This document shows, in pieces, positions 24,543-32,398 of a stretch of DNA of 47,559 bases. Position numbers and translations under genes: made by a program. Under the pieces are notes generated by a model. It saw only the letters and a list, made by a program, of their open reading frames with translations, had not been told where the DNA came from and searched no databases. Positions within the stretch are counted from its first letter, which is position 1; each line of letters opens with the position of its first letter. Source of the DNA: Burkholderiales bacterium (GTDB lineage: Bacteria; Pseudomonadota; Gammaproteobacteria; Burkholderiales; Burkholderiaceae_C); the NCBI GenBank assembly GCA_947452135.1, contig CANGBT010000005.1, positions 1 through 47,559 on the forward strand. The letters are read 5' to 3'.

Positions 24543-25667
24543 GTGAGCGCCTCTGAGTCTCCTGCGCGCCGCGTCGCGGGCGTCATCGTCGGCCAGTCGG
24601 AACTGCGGGTGTGGGGTCTGACGTCCGAGACGCGGCTGCAACGGCAACTGGCTCGCTTTCGCGTGGTGGACGATGCGTCCACGGCGCAGCGGCTGGCGTT
24701 GCTGCGTGCCGACTGGGTCTTTGACGACGCGCTGGTGCGAGGTCTGGTCGATGCGGTCGACGACGTGGCGCTGACAGCACCTGACGGCACCGTGGTCGCA
24801 CTCGCCGTCGCCGCAACGCTCGCGGATGCGGCAGCGTCGCTCGCCGGGCACCGCGCGCCTGCCGGCACCCGACTCGTCACACCGGCGCAGCTTGCCGATG
24901 GCTACAACGATGCGCTGCGCAAGCGCGAGCCGCCGTACCTGATGCCGCTGGTGGCCGCCGATCTGCCCGCCATCGAAAAGCGCATCTTTGCCGGCTCGTA
25001 CAAGGGCGTCACCGATCTGGTGACTCTCTACGTGTGGCCGCGCCCGGCGCGCTGGGTTACCCGCGTGTGCGCCAACACCGGCATCACCCCGAACCAGGTC
25101 ACCTCGGCCAGCCTGGTGCTCGTGCTGGCGGCCATGGTGCTGTTCTGGACCGGCCACTACAGTTGGGGCATGGCTGCCGCGTGGGTCATGACGTTTCTGG
25201 ACACGGTCGACGGCAAGCTCGCTCGAGTGACGTTGCAGTCGTCGCCGTGGGGCAATGTGTTTGACCACTCGATCGACCTGATCCACCCGCCGTTCTGGTG
25301 GTGGGCGTGGATCGTCGGGCTGCCGGCGGCCGGCTTCGACTACACCTATTCGGCGTTGGCGCTGACGGTGATCGTGGCCGGCTATGTGCTGCAGCGCATC
25401 GAAGAAGGCATCTTCATGGCCTGCTTCAAGATGGACATGCACGTGTGGGAGCCCTTTGACAGCCGCTTGCGCCTCATCACCGCGCGGCGCAACCCGAATC
25501 TGCTGATCCTCAACGCGTCGCTGATCTTCGGGCGGCCCGATCTGGGCATCGGCCTGGTCGCGGTGTGGACGGCGGTGTGTCTGGTGCTCCACGCGCTGCG
25601 CATCGTGCAGGCGGCTTTCGCGCGCCGGCAAGGGCCGCTGCGCTCGTGGCTTGCTGCTCCGACGTGA
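24543..25667 (+). CDS. CDP-alcohol phosphotransferase with a degenerate nucleotidyltransferase-like N-terminal domain
   Basis: A 374-residue membrane enzyme. Residues 150-360 form the CDP-alcohol phosphotransferase domain with a complete motif: Asp220-x2-Asp223-Gly-x2-Ala-Arg228-x8-Gly237-x3-Asp241-x3-Asp245, plus several helices. Residues 1-140 resemble a worn nucleotidyltransferase domain (LRADWVFDDALVRGLVDA recalls the metal-site strand of inositol-phosphate cytidylyltransferases) but lack a glycine-rich nucleotide loop. That matches the plan of bifunctional IPCT/DIPPS enzymes with a dead first half. It would transfer a phospho-alcohol or phosphoceramide moiety between a CDP-lipid or CDP-alcohol and an acceptor. 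The GTG start at 24543 is the first usable one; the stop overlaps the next gene by four bases. Confidence 0.83.
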   Translation: MSASESPARRVAGVIVGQSELRVWGLTSETRLQRQLARFRVVDDASTAQRLALLRADWVFDDALVRGLVDAVDDVALTAPDGTVVALAVAATLADAAASLAGHRAPAGTRLVTPAQLADGYNDALRKREPPYLMPLVAADLPAIEKRIFAGSYKGVTDLVTLYVWPRPARWVTRVCANTGITPNQVTSASLVLVLAAMVLFWTGHYSWGMAAAWVMTFLDTVDGKLARVTLQSSPWGNVFDHSIDLIHPPFWWWAWIVGLPAAGFDYTYSALALTVIVAGYVLQRIEEGIFMACFKMDMHVWEPFDSRLRLITARRNPNLLILNASLIFGRPDLGIGLVAVWTAVCLVLHALRIVQAAFARRQGPLRSWLAAPT

Positions 25668-26599
25668 GCGATGAGCTGCAGGCGCTGATCGGCGCCGAAT
25701 TGCGCCGTGAGGTGCCGGAGCCGGTGAAGGCCTTCGCAGCGCAACTCGCGCGGCGCGCTGGAGGCGCGGCGGCGGCAGTGCTGTTCTATGGCTCGAACCT
25801 GCGTGACGCACGGCTCGATGGCGTGATCGATTTCTACATCGTGCTTGATCGCGTGGGTGCGTGGCCCGGGTCGCGTCTGGCAGCGCTGGCCAATGGCGTG
25901 CTGCCACCCAATGTCGGCTATTGCGAGGAGGTACTCGACGGCCACGCGTTGCGCGCCAAGTACGCGCTGATCAGCCTGTCGCAGTTTCGCCGCGGCGTGT
26001 CGCACGGCAGCCTGGACACGACGCTGTGGGCGCGCTTTTCGCAGCCCTGCTGTGTGGCCTGGGCGCGCAGCGAGATCGACCTCGTGGCCGCCGTGAATGT
26101 GGTTCGCCAGGCTGTGATGGCCGCCGCGCGCTGGGCCGCCGAACTGGGCCCCGATCGCGGTGAGGCGCTGGCTTACTGGCGCGCGCTGTTCGCCAGGACC
26201 TACGACGCCGAGTTGCGGGTGGAACGTGGCGGCCGGGGCAATGACCTCGTCGAACGAGACGCCGCGCGCTACGCGCGGCTGCTGCCCGCGGCCTGGAACG
26301 CTGCGGGCATCAGGTTCGTCGCCAGTGGCCCTGACGAGCTCGCGCCGGAGATCTCGCGGTTACAGCGCAACCATGCGGAGAAGCAATGGGCGCTGCGCCG
26401 ACGCTTGGGCAAGTTCTGGAACATTGCCCGGCTCTTGAAGGCCGCGTTCACCTTCGATGGCGCCGTGGACTACGTGGTCTGGAAAGTCGAACGGCACTCG
26501 GGCATCCGACCCGAGGTCACCGAGTGGCAGCGTCGCCACCCGCTGCTGGCGGCACCGGGGATCTACTGGCGACTGCGCCGGCTCGGGGTGTTGCGCTGA
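25664..26599 (+). CDS. Tam41-like putative lipid cytidylyltransferase
   Basis: A 311-residue protein starting at a GTG that overlaps the CDP-alcohol phosphotransferase stop by four bases. It has FYGSN (41-45) and a following IDFYIVLD strand with Asp56 and Asp62, as in nucleotidyltransferase-fold enzymes, then NVGYCEEV, KYALIS (99-104) and LWARFSQP (121-128). The order matches Tam41/Mmp37, the mitochondrial phosphatidate cytidylyltransferase that makes CDP-diacylglycerol. Partnered with a CDP-alcohol phosphotransferase, it could make the CDP-lipid substrate, for example CDP-ceramide from ceramide 1-phosphate. I assigned this from motif order without a search; the function is inference. Confidence 0.6.
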   Translation: MSDELQALIGAELRREVPEPVKAFAAQLARRAGGAAAAVLFYGSNLRDARLDGVIDFYIVLDRVGAWPGSRLAALANGVLPPNVGYCEEVLDGHALRAKYALISLSQFRRGVSHGSLDTTLWARFSQPCCVAWARSEIDLVAAVNVVRQAVMAAARWAAELGPDRGEALAYWRALFARTYDAELRVERGGRGNDLVERDAARYARLLPAAWNAAGIRFVASGPDELAPEISRLQRNHAEKQWALRRRLGKFWNIARLLKAAFTFDGAVDYVVWKVERHSGIRPEVTEWQRRHPLLAAPGIYWRLRRLGVLR

Positions 26600-26621
26600 G
26601 GCTGCAAGGCAGCGCCCTCAG
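26596..26621. terminator. Possible bidirectional terminator hairpin
   Basis: Between the convergent Tam41-like and oxygenase genes, CTGAG-GCTGC-AAG-GCAGC-GCC-CTCAG forms a ten-pair stem with a three-base bulge (GCC) and a three-base loop. It overlaps the last codon and stop of the Tam41-like gene and lacks a T-tract. Confidence 0.4.
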
Positions 26622-26635
26622 GCGACCGCGTGCGC

Positions 26636-27415
26636 TCAGACCCTCGGATTGGGGTGCCAGCCGAAGAAACTGCGCAGCCGATTGAAGCGCCTCATGAACC
26701 AGGTGGCTGCCGTGTCCTGCACGTAGTACGTCAGCATGATGGAGCGGCGCTCGCCATCGGCCTCGGTGGTGGTGGCCGCGCTGTGCCAGCTTTCCTGGGC
26801 CTGCACCGGGAATGCATAGCCGCACGCGGGCAGGAAAGGCATTTGCTTTGTGCGCGTCGCCGCTTCACCCGTCATGCCCTCGTGGAAGATAGTGCCTATG
26901 CCGTTTTGCGAGTCATCACCGGGCAGATAGAACTGAACCGTGATGCCCTTGGTCATCACGTCGGAGTGGATGCCGATGCGATAGCCCGGCAGATCACGAA
27001 CGATGATCGGTATCGGAAAGAAGTTGATGCGGTCGATCGGCCGCCCGAATCGTGTCTCCAGTGCCCGGCGAAACTTTCGCTTGAAAACGTCTTGCAATTC
27101 GCGCGAACTGAGCAGTCTCGCCAGCGGCAGCCAGCGTTCGCGTACCGGCGCTGGGAGGCGCCAGAGCTGCTCTGGATAAAGGTAAAGGCGCAATCTGGTA
27201 CTGCTGCCGTCGGGACGAATCGCATCGCGATGGCGCAACTCGTGGAAATACCGGGTGTCCGGAAGGGCAGCCAGAAGCTGCTGATAGACGCTCTGTGGAA
27301 ACAGCTCGCTCAGTTGCACGTGGTCGAAGGGTGCGGTCTGGAGCGCGGTGCCATCGATGCCTGCGAGGAACGCGGCCGGGTCCAGGGCCGTTGGCGATGC
27401 TTTGTGCTCGGTCAT
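26636..27415 (-). CDS. 2-oxoglutarate/Fe(II)-dependent oxygenase
   Basis: A 259-residue soluble oxygenase of the prolyl-hydroxylase-like double-stranded beta-helix type. The iron triad is His150-x-Asp152 (GIHSDV) with His211 (ESWHSA), and Arg223/Arg224 before IMLTYY can bind 2-oxoglutarate. AAGGAG precedes the ATG at 27415. It is the last gene of the long minus-strand lipid run, 115 bases after the CerR-like gene. Such enzymes hydroxylate lipids, sugars or amino acids; hydroxylation of the sphingoid base or of a sugar added in the pathway is my inference. Confidence 0.8.
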   Translation of the reverse strand: MTEHKASPTALDPAAFLAGIDGTALQTAPFDHVQLSELFPQSVYQQLLAALPDTRYFHELRHRDAIRPDGSSTRLRLYLYPEQLWRLPAPVRERWLPLARLLSSRELQDVFKRKFRRALETRFGRPIDRINFFPIPIIVRDLPGYRIGIHSDVMTKGITVQFYLPGDDSQNGIGTIFHEGMTGEAATRTKQMPFLPACGYAFPVQAQESWHSAATTTEADGERRSIMLTYYVQDTAATWFMRRFNRLRSFFGWHPNPRV

Positions 27416-27530
27416 GCAGGTGAACTCCTTGAGGCAAGCTGCTTGTCACCGGTACCGACGGCGACAAGGAAAATTGAGCTGGGGCGAGATTGTTACGGAA
27501 TCAAGAGGTGGGAGACGCGAAGCCTTGCGA

Positions 27531-28520
27531 TCAGCCGGACTGCGCCAACCAACCTGCGCTGCGGTACCACCGGACTGCATCGGCAAACCCTGAATCAAGA
27601 CTGAACCCGGGTTCCCAAAGCGCCGGAAGTGCCCGCTCTTGAGGGCGGACGGACCAATCCGGGTGGCGCAACTCTCGCAATTTTTGAGAGCTGAGCATGC
27701 TGGCAGACCCCATTTTGCGTGCGACGTCACCCAGCAGCGCCACGCCGCTGAGCAGACTTTGAGGTACATCAAAAAATCGCGGTGTCGTGTTGCCCACCGC
27801 TCGGGCCGCCGCACCCATCAGTTCATCCCAGCGATAGCCATCGGGCCGTCCGTCAGCCGCCGACAGGGTCTGTCCGCCGGGGTTGGATTCCATCTGCAAG
27901 CGGATCAGACGTGAAAGGTCCTGCACGTGCATCATCGCGATGCGCGCATCCGCTCGCCCGAGCAGCGGTATGCGCCGCTGCTGTGCCAGTTGAAAAAAGC
28001 GCAGCGTCTCGGGGTCCCCGGGCCCATAGACCGCTGGCGGGCGCAGCACCGTCGCCTGGGCGCCCAGGGTGCCAAGCACGGCATCCTCTGCACCACGCTT
28101 GCTGGCCGCATAGTCCGACAGGCTCGGCTCCCGCGCCGCAAGGCTGGAGACAAGAAGGAAATGGGCGCCGGGCGCCGACTGTTTGACCAGATTCGCCAGG
28201 ATGGCGCTGGCATCCCGATTGACGCTGAAGAACTGCGAAGACTTTGCCGCCTTGATCAGACCTGCGAGGTGAACGACGGCGTCAGCGCCCTCGACGAGCC
28301 TCTCCAGCGCCGCGCGGTCATCCAGCGAGCCAGAGACCACCTGCGGTGGGCTGCCCTGCCACTGCGACATCACCGGCTCGCGCCGTAACAAGAGGCGCAG
28401 CCGATAGCCTGCCCGCGCCAGTTCCGCCACCAGATGCCGGCCGATGAAACCGCTGGCTCCGGTGAGTGCAACCAGGCGAGGTGGTTGGCCCGAGCGGCCA
28501 GCACTTGTGGGGTCCGACAT
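27531..28520 (-). CDS. cerR: CerR-like 3-ketosphinganine/ceramide reductase (extended SDR)
   Basis: This 329-residue NAD(P)-dependent epimerase-family protein has the Rossmann motif TGASGFIG (20-27), Ser125/Ser126 and the catalytic YAASK (Tyr137, Lys141). It has no sugar-nucleotide context of its own. In Caulobacter a protein of this family, CerR, supplies the ketoreductase step of ceramide synthesis and is encoded next to spt. Here it lies in the same region but in the glycosyltransferase-ABC operon. The ATG at 28520 is five bases after the preceding stop, with GGCAGGAATT upstream; a longer frame to 28598 runs into the upstream gene. A nucleotide-sugar epimerase is the alternative. Confidence 0.72.
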   Translation of the reverse strand: MSDPTSAGRSGQPPRLVALTGASGFIGRHLVAELARAGYRLRLLLRREPVMSQWQGSPPQVVSGSLDDRAALERLVEGADAVVHLAGLIKAAKSSQFFSVNRDASAILANLVKQSAPGAHFLLVSSLAAREPSLSDYAASKRGAEDAVLGTLGAQATVLRPPAVYGPGDPETLRFFQLAQQRRIPLLGRADARIAMMHVQDLSRLIRLQMESNPGGQTLSAADGRPDGYRWDELMGAAARAVGNTTPRFFDVPQSLLSGVALLGDVARKMGSASMLSSQKLRELRHPDWSVRPQERALPALWEPGFSLDSGFADAVRWYRSAGWLAQSG

Positions 28521-28525
28521 GACTT

Positions 28526-29326
28526 TCAATTCCTGCCCACGGGTCGCCAGTGCGATTGGAGCTCTCTCAATTCCCCGGGCGACACCGGGCGGTGCCACCG
28601 CCCCTTCGCCAGATCGCGAAGGCGGATCCGAAACAGACGATAGATCGGGTTGAACACCTGATGCATTCTGGGCCTGCCATGAAACTTGACGATGGTGGCC
28701 GCTTCAAACACCGGCTGCGTCTGAGTGGGGTCGCGGCGGCCGATCCTGACGGTGTGCTTGAAGCTGATCACCATGCCGTCGGGCAGCAGGGCCACGCGAT
28801 GCTGCTGGCCATGGGCCGCCACGATGGCGTGAATGAAGTCCTGATCCCCGGGAAACGAAAAAGGCGAGAGTTCGCGGGAGATGAAGGCGTCATAGATGAA
28901 CCGCATTTGGCGCGGACGAATCCGCATCACGCTGGAATTGCAGCAATCGTGGTGCCAGTCTTGCAACATCACCAGATCTTCCTGTCTGGAAAACGCAAAG
29001 TCGAACAGTGACTGCATCGACTTTCGAATGATCAGCGTCAGATCCAGGAAAACATATTCATCAAACTCAACGTAGGCGGGATTGAATAGACCCAGCTTTC
29101 GCATGAAAGCTGGCATTCCTTGAACGTCGAACTCGGGCCAGGCCGAGCAGTCCCGTTGCTCGATATCGCGGTGAACTGCGCGAGGACGGTCTGTGTAGCA
29201 AATCAGCCGAAAGGGCGCAGGGCAATGCCTGGTCAGCATGCCCAGAAGGCAATCGATGTATTTATCGGCATACGGGAACGCGCCGAATGCCATGCACACC
29301 ACAGGCGTGACTTGTTTTTCAAGCAT
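28526..29326 (-). CDS. Putative glycosyltransferase (GT-A fold)
   Basis: A 266-residue cytoplasmic protein with the layout of nucleotide-sugar glycosyltransferases: an N-terminal beta-alpha unit (VVCMAFGAFPYADKYIDCL), LICYTDRP, then VEFDEYVFLDLTLII. In this last segment, where a DxD metal motif is expected, the sequence reads DLT. Later segments include MLQDWHHDCCNSSVM, FSFPGDQDFI and a KFHGRPRMHQV near the C-terminus that suits the HG-type motif of such enzymes. It starts at an ATG overlapping the FkbM stop by eight bases (a TTG at 29353 is possible). A sugar-transfer role in the lipid operon is plausible; the acceptor is unknown. Confidence 0.68.
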   Translation of the reverse strand: MLEKQVTPVVCMAFGAFPYADKYIDCLLGMLTRHCPAPFRLICYTDRPRAVHRDIEQRDCSAWPEFDVQGMPAFMRKLGLFNPAYVEFDEYVFLDLTLIIRKSMQSLFDFAFSRQEDLVMLQDWHHDCCNSSVMRIRPRQMRFIYDAFISRELSPFSFPGDQDFIHAIVAAHGQQHRVALLPDGMVISFKHTVRIGRRDPTQTQPVFEAATIVKFHGRPRMHQVFNPIYRLFRIRLRDLAKGRWHRPVSPGELRELQSHWRPVGRN

Positions 29327-30266
29327 CGAGACGGTTGCCTTCGGATTTCTCAAAGCCCAGCGCGGCCTGAAATCTCTTGGGAATGGCCATGAGCATCCCG
29401 TATTTTCCGACGGGAACGGTGTCGCTGGTTACTATTTTGTATTCTTGGGTACTTCGGAATATTGAATTGAACAGAATGTCTGATTGACGGCGGAGCCAAC
29501 CCTTCCCCTTGGACGCAGATTGGTGCCAGCAAAACTTGTAGCCGAGCTTGCTCAATAGCCGAATGGAATCCGTGCTGCCATCCGAGAACTCGGATGCATG
29601 CTGCTCCAGCACGATGATCGGCTGGTGGCGCTCAATTGTGGATGCACCGCCTGCAAGTACGCTGTGCTCGTAGCCCTCAACATCAATCTTCATGAAAATC
29701 AAATCTGTGATTTCGCTTGAGATTTCATCCAGTACTTTCAATTCAATTTTTACTGTTCTGGTATTTCCTTGGGTCTTGTAGACGATGGATGATTCGCCCA
29801 TGTTCTGCATATTTTCATTCAACTCGATCTGGCCAGACTCCTGCCCAAGACCAAAATTGAATGGAATGGCGTTTGATATGCCACGCAAATTAAACGAGAG
29901 CAGTGTGAAAGTTGCCGGATTGGGCTCAAATGAGCGGACTTTTTTGAAGTGATCCGAAAAATAGAGAGAGTGATTTCCGATGTTGGCACCTATGTCCATT
30001 GCCAATCCAGTGCTGAGCTGGTTGGAAATAGGGCTCAGGAAGTGAAATAAAATTTCAAGCCCGAGCTTGTCATAAATTCCGTGCTGATTTATTTGAATCC
30101 CGATGTGCTCGTTTGCAAAGACTGCGATGCTGCCCTGTCTGTTGTGGTTGTGCTTTGCGGATAATTTTTCTATCCGTTTGGTCATCTTCTTGTTGATTTT
30201 TTCTTCAACCAATCCCAACAGGGTGCAGTGTTTCTTGTAGGTCGTGATTGTTTTCATGCGCCTCAT
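29319..30266 (-). CDS. FkbM-family methyltransferase, AT-rich and probably acquired
   Basis: A 315-residue protein whose centre is a class I methyltransferase: the SAM loop MDIGANIGNHSLYF, then SFEPNPATF, and later MKIDVEGYEHSVLAGG typical of FkbM O-methyltransferases. FkbM enzymes methylate hydroxyls of sugars and polyketides. Its codon use is strikingly different: hand counts of 29701-29760 and 29761-29820 give 32% and 42% G+C, against well above 60% in adjoining genes, and it is rich in Lys, Asn and Ile. It sits in-line in the operon between two glycosyltransferase-like genes, so it looks like an imported sugar-methylating gene that kept operon fit. Confidence 0.85.
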   Translation of the reverse strand: MRRMKTITTYKKHCTLLGLVEEKINKKMTKRIEKLSAKHNHNRQGSIAVFANEHIGIQINQHGIYDKLGLEILFHFLSPISNQLSTGLAMDIGANIGNHSLYFSDHFKKVRSFEPNPATFTLLSFNLRGISNAIPFNFGLGQESGQIELNENMQNMGESSIVYKTQGNTRTVKIELKVLDEISSEITDLIFMKIDVEGYEHSVLAGGASTIERHQPIIVLEQHASEFSDGSTDSIRLLSKLGYKFCWHQSASKGKGWLRRQSDILFNSIFRSTQEYKIVTSDTVPVGKYGMLMAIPKRFQAALGFEKSEGNRLDA

Positions 30267-30269
30267 GTT

Positions 30270-31328
30270 TCATGCTTCGCCAGTGAAGGCTTGAATACCC
30301 ACCGACCCATAGATGGCCTGAATCTGCTCATGGGCCCGCGACTGAATGCCCGACCTTGCCGGAAGCGACAGGCTGCGCACACGGATACGCTCGCTGAGCA
30401 GAGCGAGGAACAGCAACGCGGAAGTCAAAGCCCCGACCACCAGCGTGCCCGACAGAATTGGAGCGAGAGCCTCGACGGGCAGACCCTGTGGGATCGTCAG
30501 CGTGTTGCGATCGGGCAGGCAAAGCTGTTCGTGCAGTTGAACCTCGGACTCCGGGTGTGCCTTGATCGCCACCAGTTCGCCTCTGGTTGCGTGCGCCGAA
30601 GCAAGTGTTTCGATTTGCTGGCGAAGCTCGGGATAAGTCGCGAGCAGGCGGGGATGGGGCAGTATCACGAGCAGCCCGATCGAGCGGCAGAGTTCAACAT
30701 CGAGTCCGACGGACGCCACAGCCGCTGCGCAGGTGCGGCTCACCCACGGATCGGCAAACCACTGTGCCTGCAGGGCATGCACGATCTTGCCGCTCAGGCC
30801 AGCATGCGCTCGCTCAGGCAACAGGATGTAGGCCTCCTCCATCGCGATGGACCCCCCCGTCAACGAGGGCCTCTCGGTTGCGAGTCCACACCACAGCCTT
30901 CTCACCGAGGCAAATAGGCCTTCTCCAACGGTGTCTCGAATGCCGTAGTTCGGAACGTAGCTGTACAAGCCGTCATCGATATAGACGCGCCTGGCGGAGG
31001 CACATCCCCGCACTGCGGCGTAAAACTCTGGCCGCCTGTCGTTGCCCGAGGCGATCAGCGACGGTGACAGTTCGCGCGTGATTTCACTGATTCGGCGAAG
31101 CAGCGCGCGCCCGGGGCCCAGCCCGCCGTTCTTGACTCGCGGAATCTGCAGCACCGAAATTCCAGGCGGCTTGACGGTGCCAAGGGCATCGGCGAAGAGA
31201 TCGAGGCGGCCTGTCCCGGGCTTGTTGATCAAGGCCAGGGTGTTGTCAAAGTCCTGAAAGGGCCCGCGCATCAGGCTCAGCGAAATCAAGGCGTGCAAGG
31301 GGGTGGTAGCGAGGAAAAATGTCTTCAT
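30270..31328 (-). CDS. Sialyltransferase/polysialyltransferase-like glycosyltransferase
   Basis: A 352-residue protein opening with MKTFFLATTPLHALIS, a form common in bacterial sialyltransferases of GT52 and related families. It has the two bacterial sialyltransferase motifs: a D/E-D/E-G block (Asp118-Asp119-Gly120 in YIDDG) and an HP block (His258-Pro259 in KAHPE), followed by a Ser/Thr-containing VGALTSALLFLALL. It probably transfers a nonulosonic acid or other CMP-sugar, perhaps to the lipid made here. No CMP-sialate synthetase is in the window, so the donor is unclear. The ATG at 31328 overlaps the ELM1 stop by four bases. Confidence 0.72.
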   Translation of the reverse strand: MKTFFLATTPLHALISLSLMRGPFQDFDNTLALINKPGTGRLDLFADALGTVKPPGISVLQIPRVKNGGLGPGRALLRRISEITRELSPSLIASGNDRRPEFYAAVRGCASARRVYIDDGLYSYVPNYGIRDTVGEGLFASVRRLWCGLATERPSLTGGSIAMEEAYILLPERAHAGLSGKIVHALQAQWFADPWVSRTCAAAVASVGLDVELCRSIGLLVILPHPRLLATYPELRQQIETLASAHATRGELVAIKAHPESEVQLHEQLCLPDRNTLTIPQGLPVEALAPILSGTLVVGALTSALLFLALLSERIRVRSLSLPARSGIQSRAHEQIQAIYGSVGIQAFTGEA

Positions 31329-32392
31329 GCCGGGGTGCTGTCGATCAGTTGAATCATCCGCGCCAAGGTCTCGGCTCGCTCTTTCGAAGCGAGCCTTCGC
31401 GCCTCTCCGTTCCCGTCAAACATTCCTGCATCCGCAAGTGCCTGATGCAGCAGCCCCAGGTCCCGCACGCCGCTGAGCAGCCCGAGCTCGGCCAGCAGGT
31501 CGAAGCTGCGTCCCTTGAGCGAGCCCGGCTTGGACAAGGACGCGAGGCGCCAATCGGCACTGGCCCGCCGCAGCCAGGCTCCCTGCCTGGCGAGTTTGAA
31601 CAGGCTCACGGGTCGACCGGTCAGTAGAGCCTCGGTCATCATCGACGCACTGTCTTCGGTCACGACGAAGCGATCGCCGGCGTTGAGCAGGGCGTTGTAG
31701 ATCGGCTTGCCGGCTTGCCAGTGCACGATCTGCGACGACACCCTCAGCCCCTGCGCAATGATGGTCTTGGCTGATTCAGGCGTGCGCGGGCTGTCAACCA
31801 CCCAGGCGGTCCCTCCGCGCTGGAGGACTTCCTCATTCACCCGGGCGGCCAGTGCGGCGGCGGTCGCATCGCACAGCACCATCGGCCGGCTGTTACCGCC
31901 CACCAGCACCACCGTCCACGGTCTCGGCAGGTTGACTGCGTTTGCGGGCAGAGCCATTTCCGGGGAGGGATCGGCGGGCGGTGGCAGGAAAGGCATCAGG
32001 TTGCACAGCACATTCGGCCGGCGGGGCAAGGCGTACTGCGGCGTGGTCACGATGAGGTCGAACCAGTGCAGCGGGGCCCAGGGCCGGTTGACGTTGACGA
32101 GTCGGGTCGAGCCGCCTGAGCGCTGACGAATCCAACGTGCTGCCGGCACGCTGCGGCGCCCGGCGGCCAACACGATCTTGGGCCAGGGCGGCCCGAGCGG
32201 CACCTCAGTATCCCAACTCAGGCGGTTGATCCCCAGAAAGGCCGGCGGCAGGTGGGACAGCGCGTTGAACCGCAAGGGGATCTCGCGAAACGGTCGATTC
32301 AGGGCCCTGGCGATGGCGAGCAACTGCTGATTGTCGCCATGCCACTTGCCCAGCAGTACCCACACCGGTTCAGCGTTGTTGCAGTGTTCCAC
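31325..32392 (-). CDS. ELM1/GtrOC1-family putative glycosyltransferase
   Basis: This 355-residue protein belongs to the family often named mitochondrial fission ELM1-like, whose bacterial members occur with lipid A and LPS genes and resemble GT-B glycosyltransferases. Typical segments are WVLLGKWHGDNQQLLAIARAL near the N-terminus, LAAGRRSVPAARWI, VVLVGGNSRP, and RFVVTEDSASMMTEALLTGRPV near the C-terminus. It starts at GTG 32392 with GGAGG ten bases upstream. Its neighbours, an LpxL-like acyltransferase and an MsbA-like ABC transporter, suggest it glycosylates a lipid on the cytoplasmic face. Confidence 0.75.
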   Translation of the reverse strand: MEHCNNAEPVWVLLGKWHGDNQQLLAIARALNRPFREIPLRFNALSHLPPAFLGINRLSWDTEVPLGPPWPKIVLAAGRRSVPAARWIRQRSGGSTRLVNVNRPWAPLHWFDLIVTTPQYALPRRPNVLCNLMPFLPPPADPSPEMALPANAVNLPRPWTVVLVGGNSRPMVLCDATAAALAARVNEEVLQRGGTAWVVDSPRTPESAKTIIAQGLRVSSQIVHWQAGKPIYNALLNAGDRFVVTEDSASMMTEALLTGRPVSLFKLARQGAWLRRASADWRLASLSKPGSLKGRSFDLLAELGLLSGVRDLGLLHQALADAGMFDGNGEARRLASKERAETLARMIQLIDSTPA

Positions 32393-32398
32393 CAGCGT

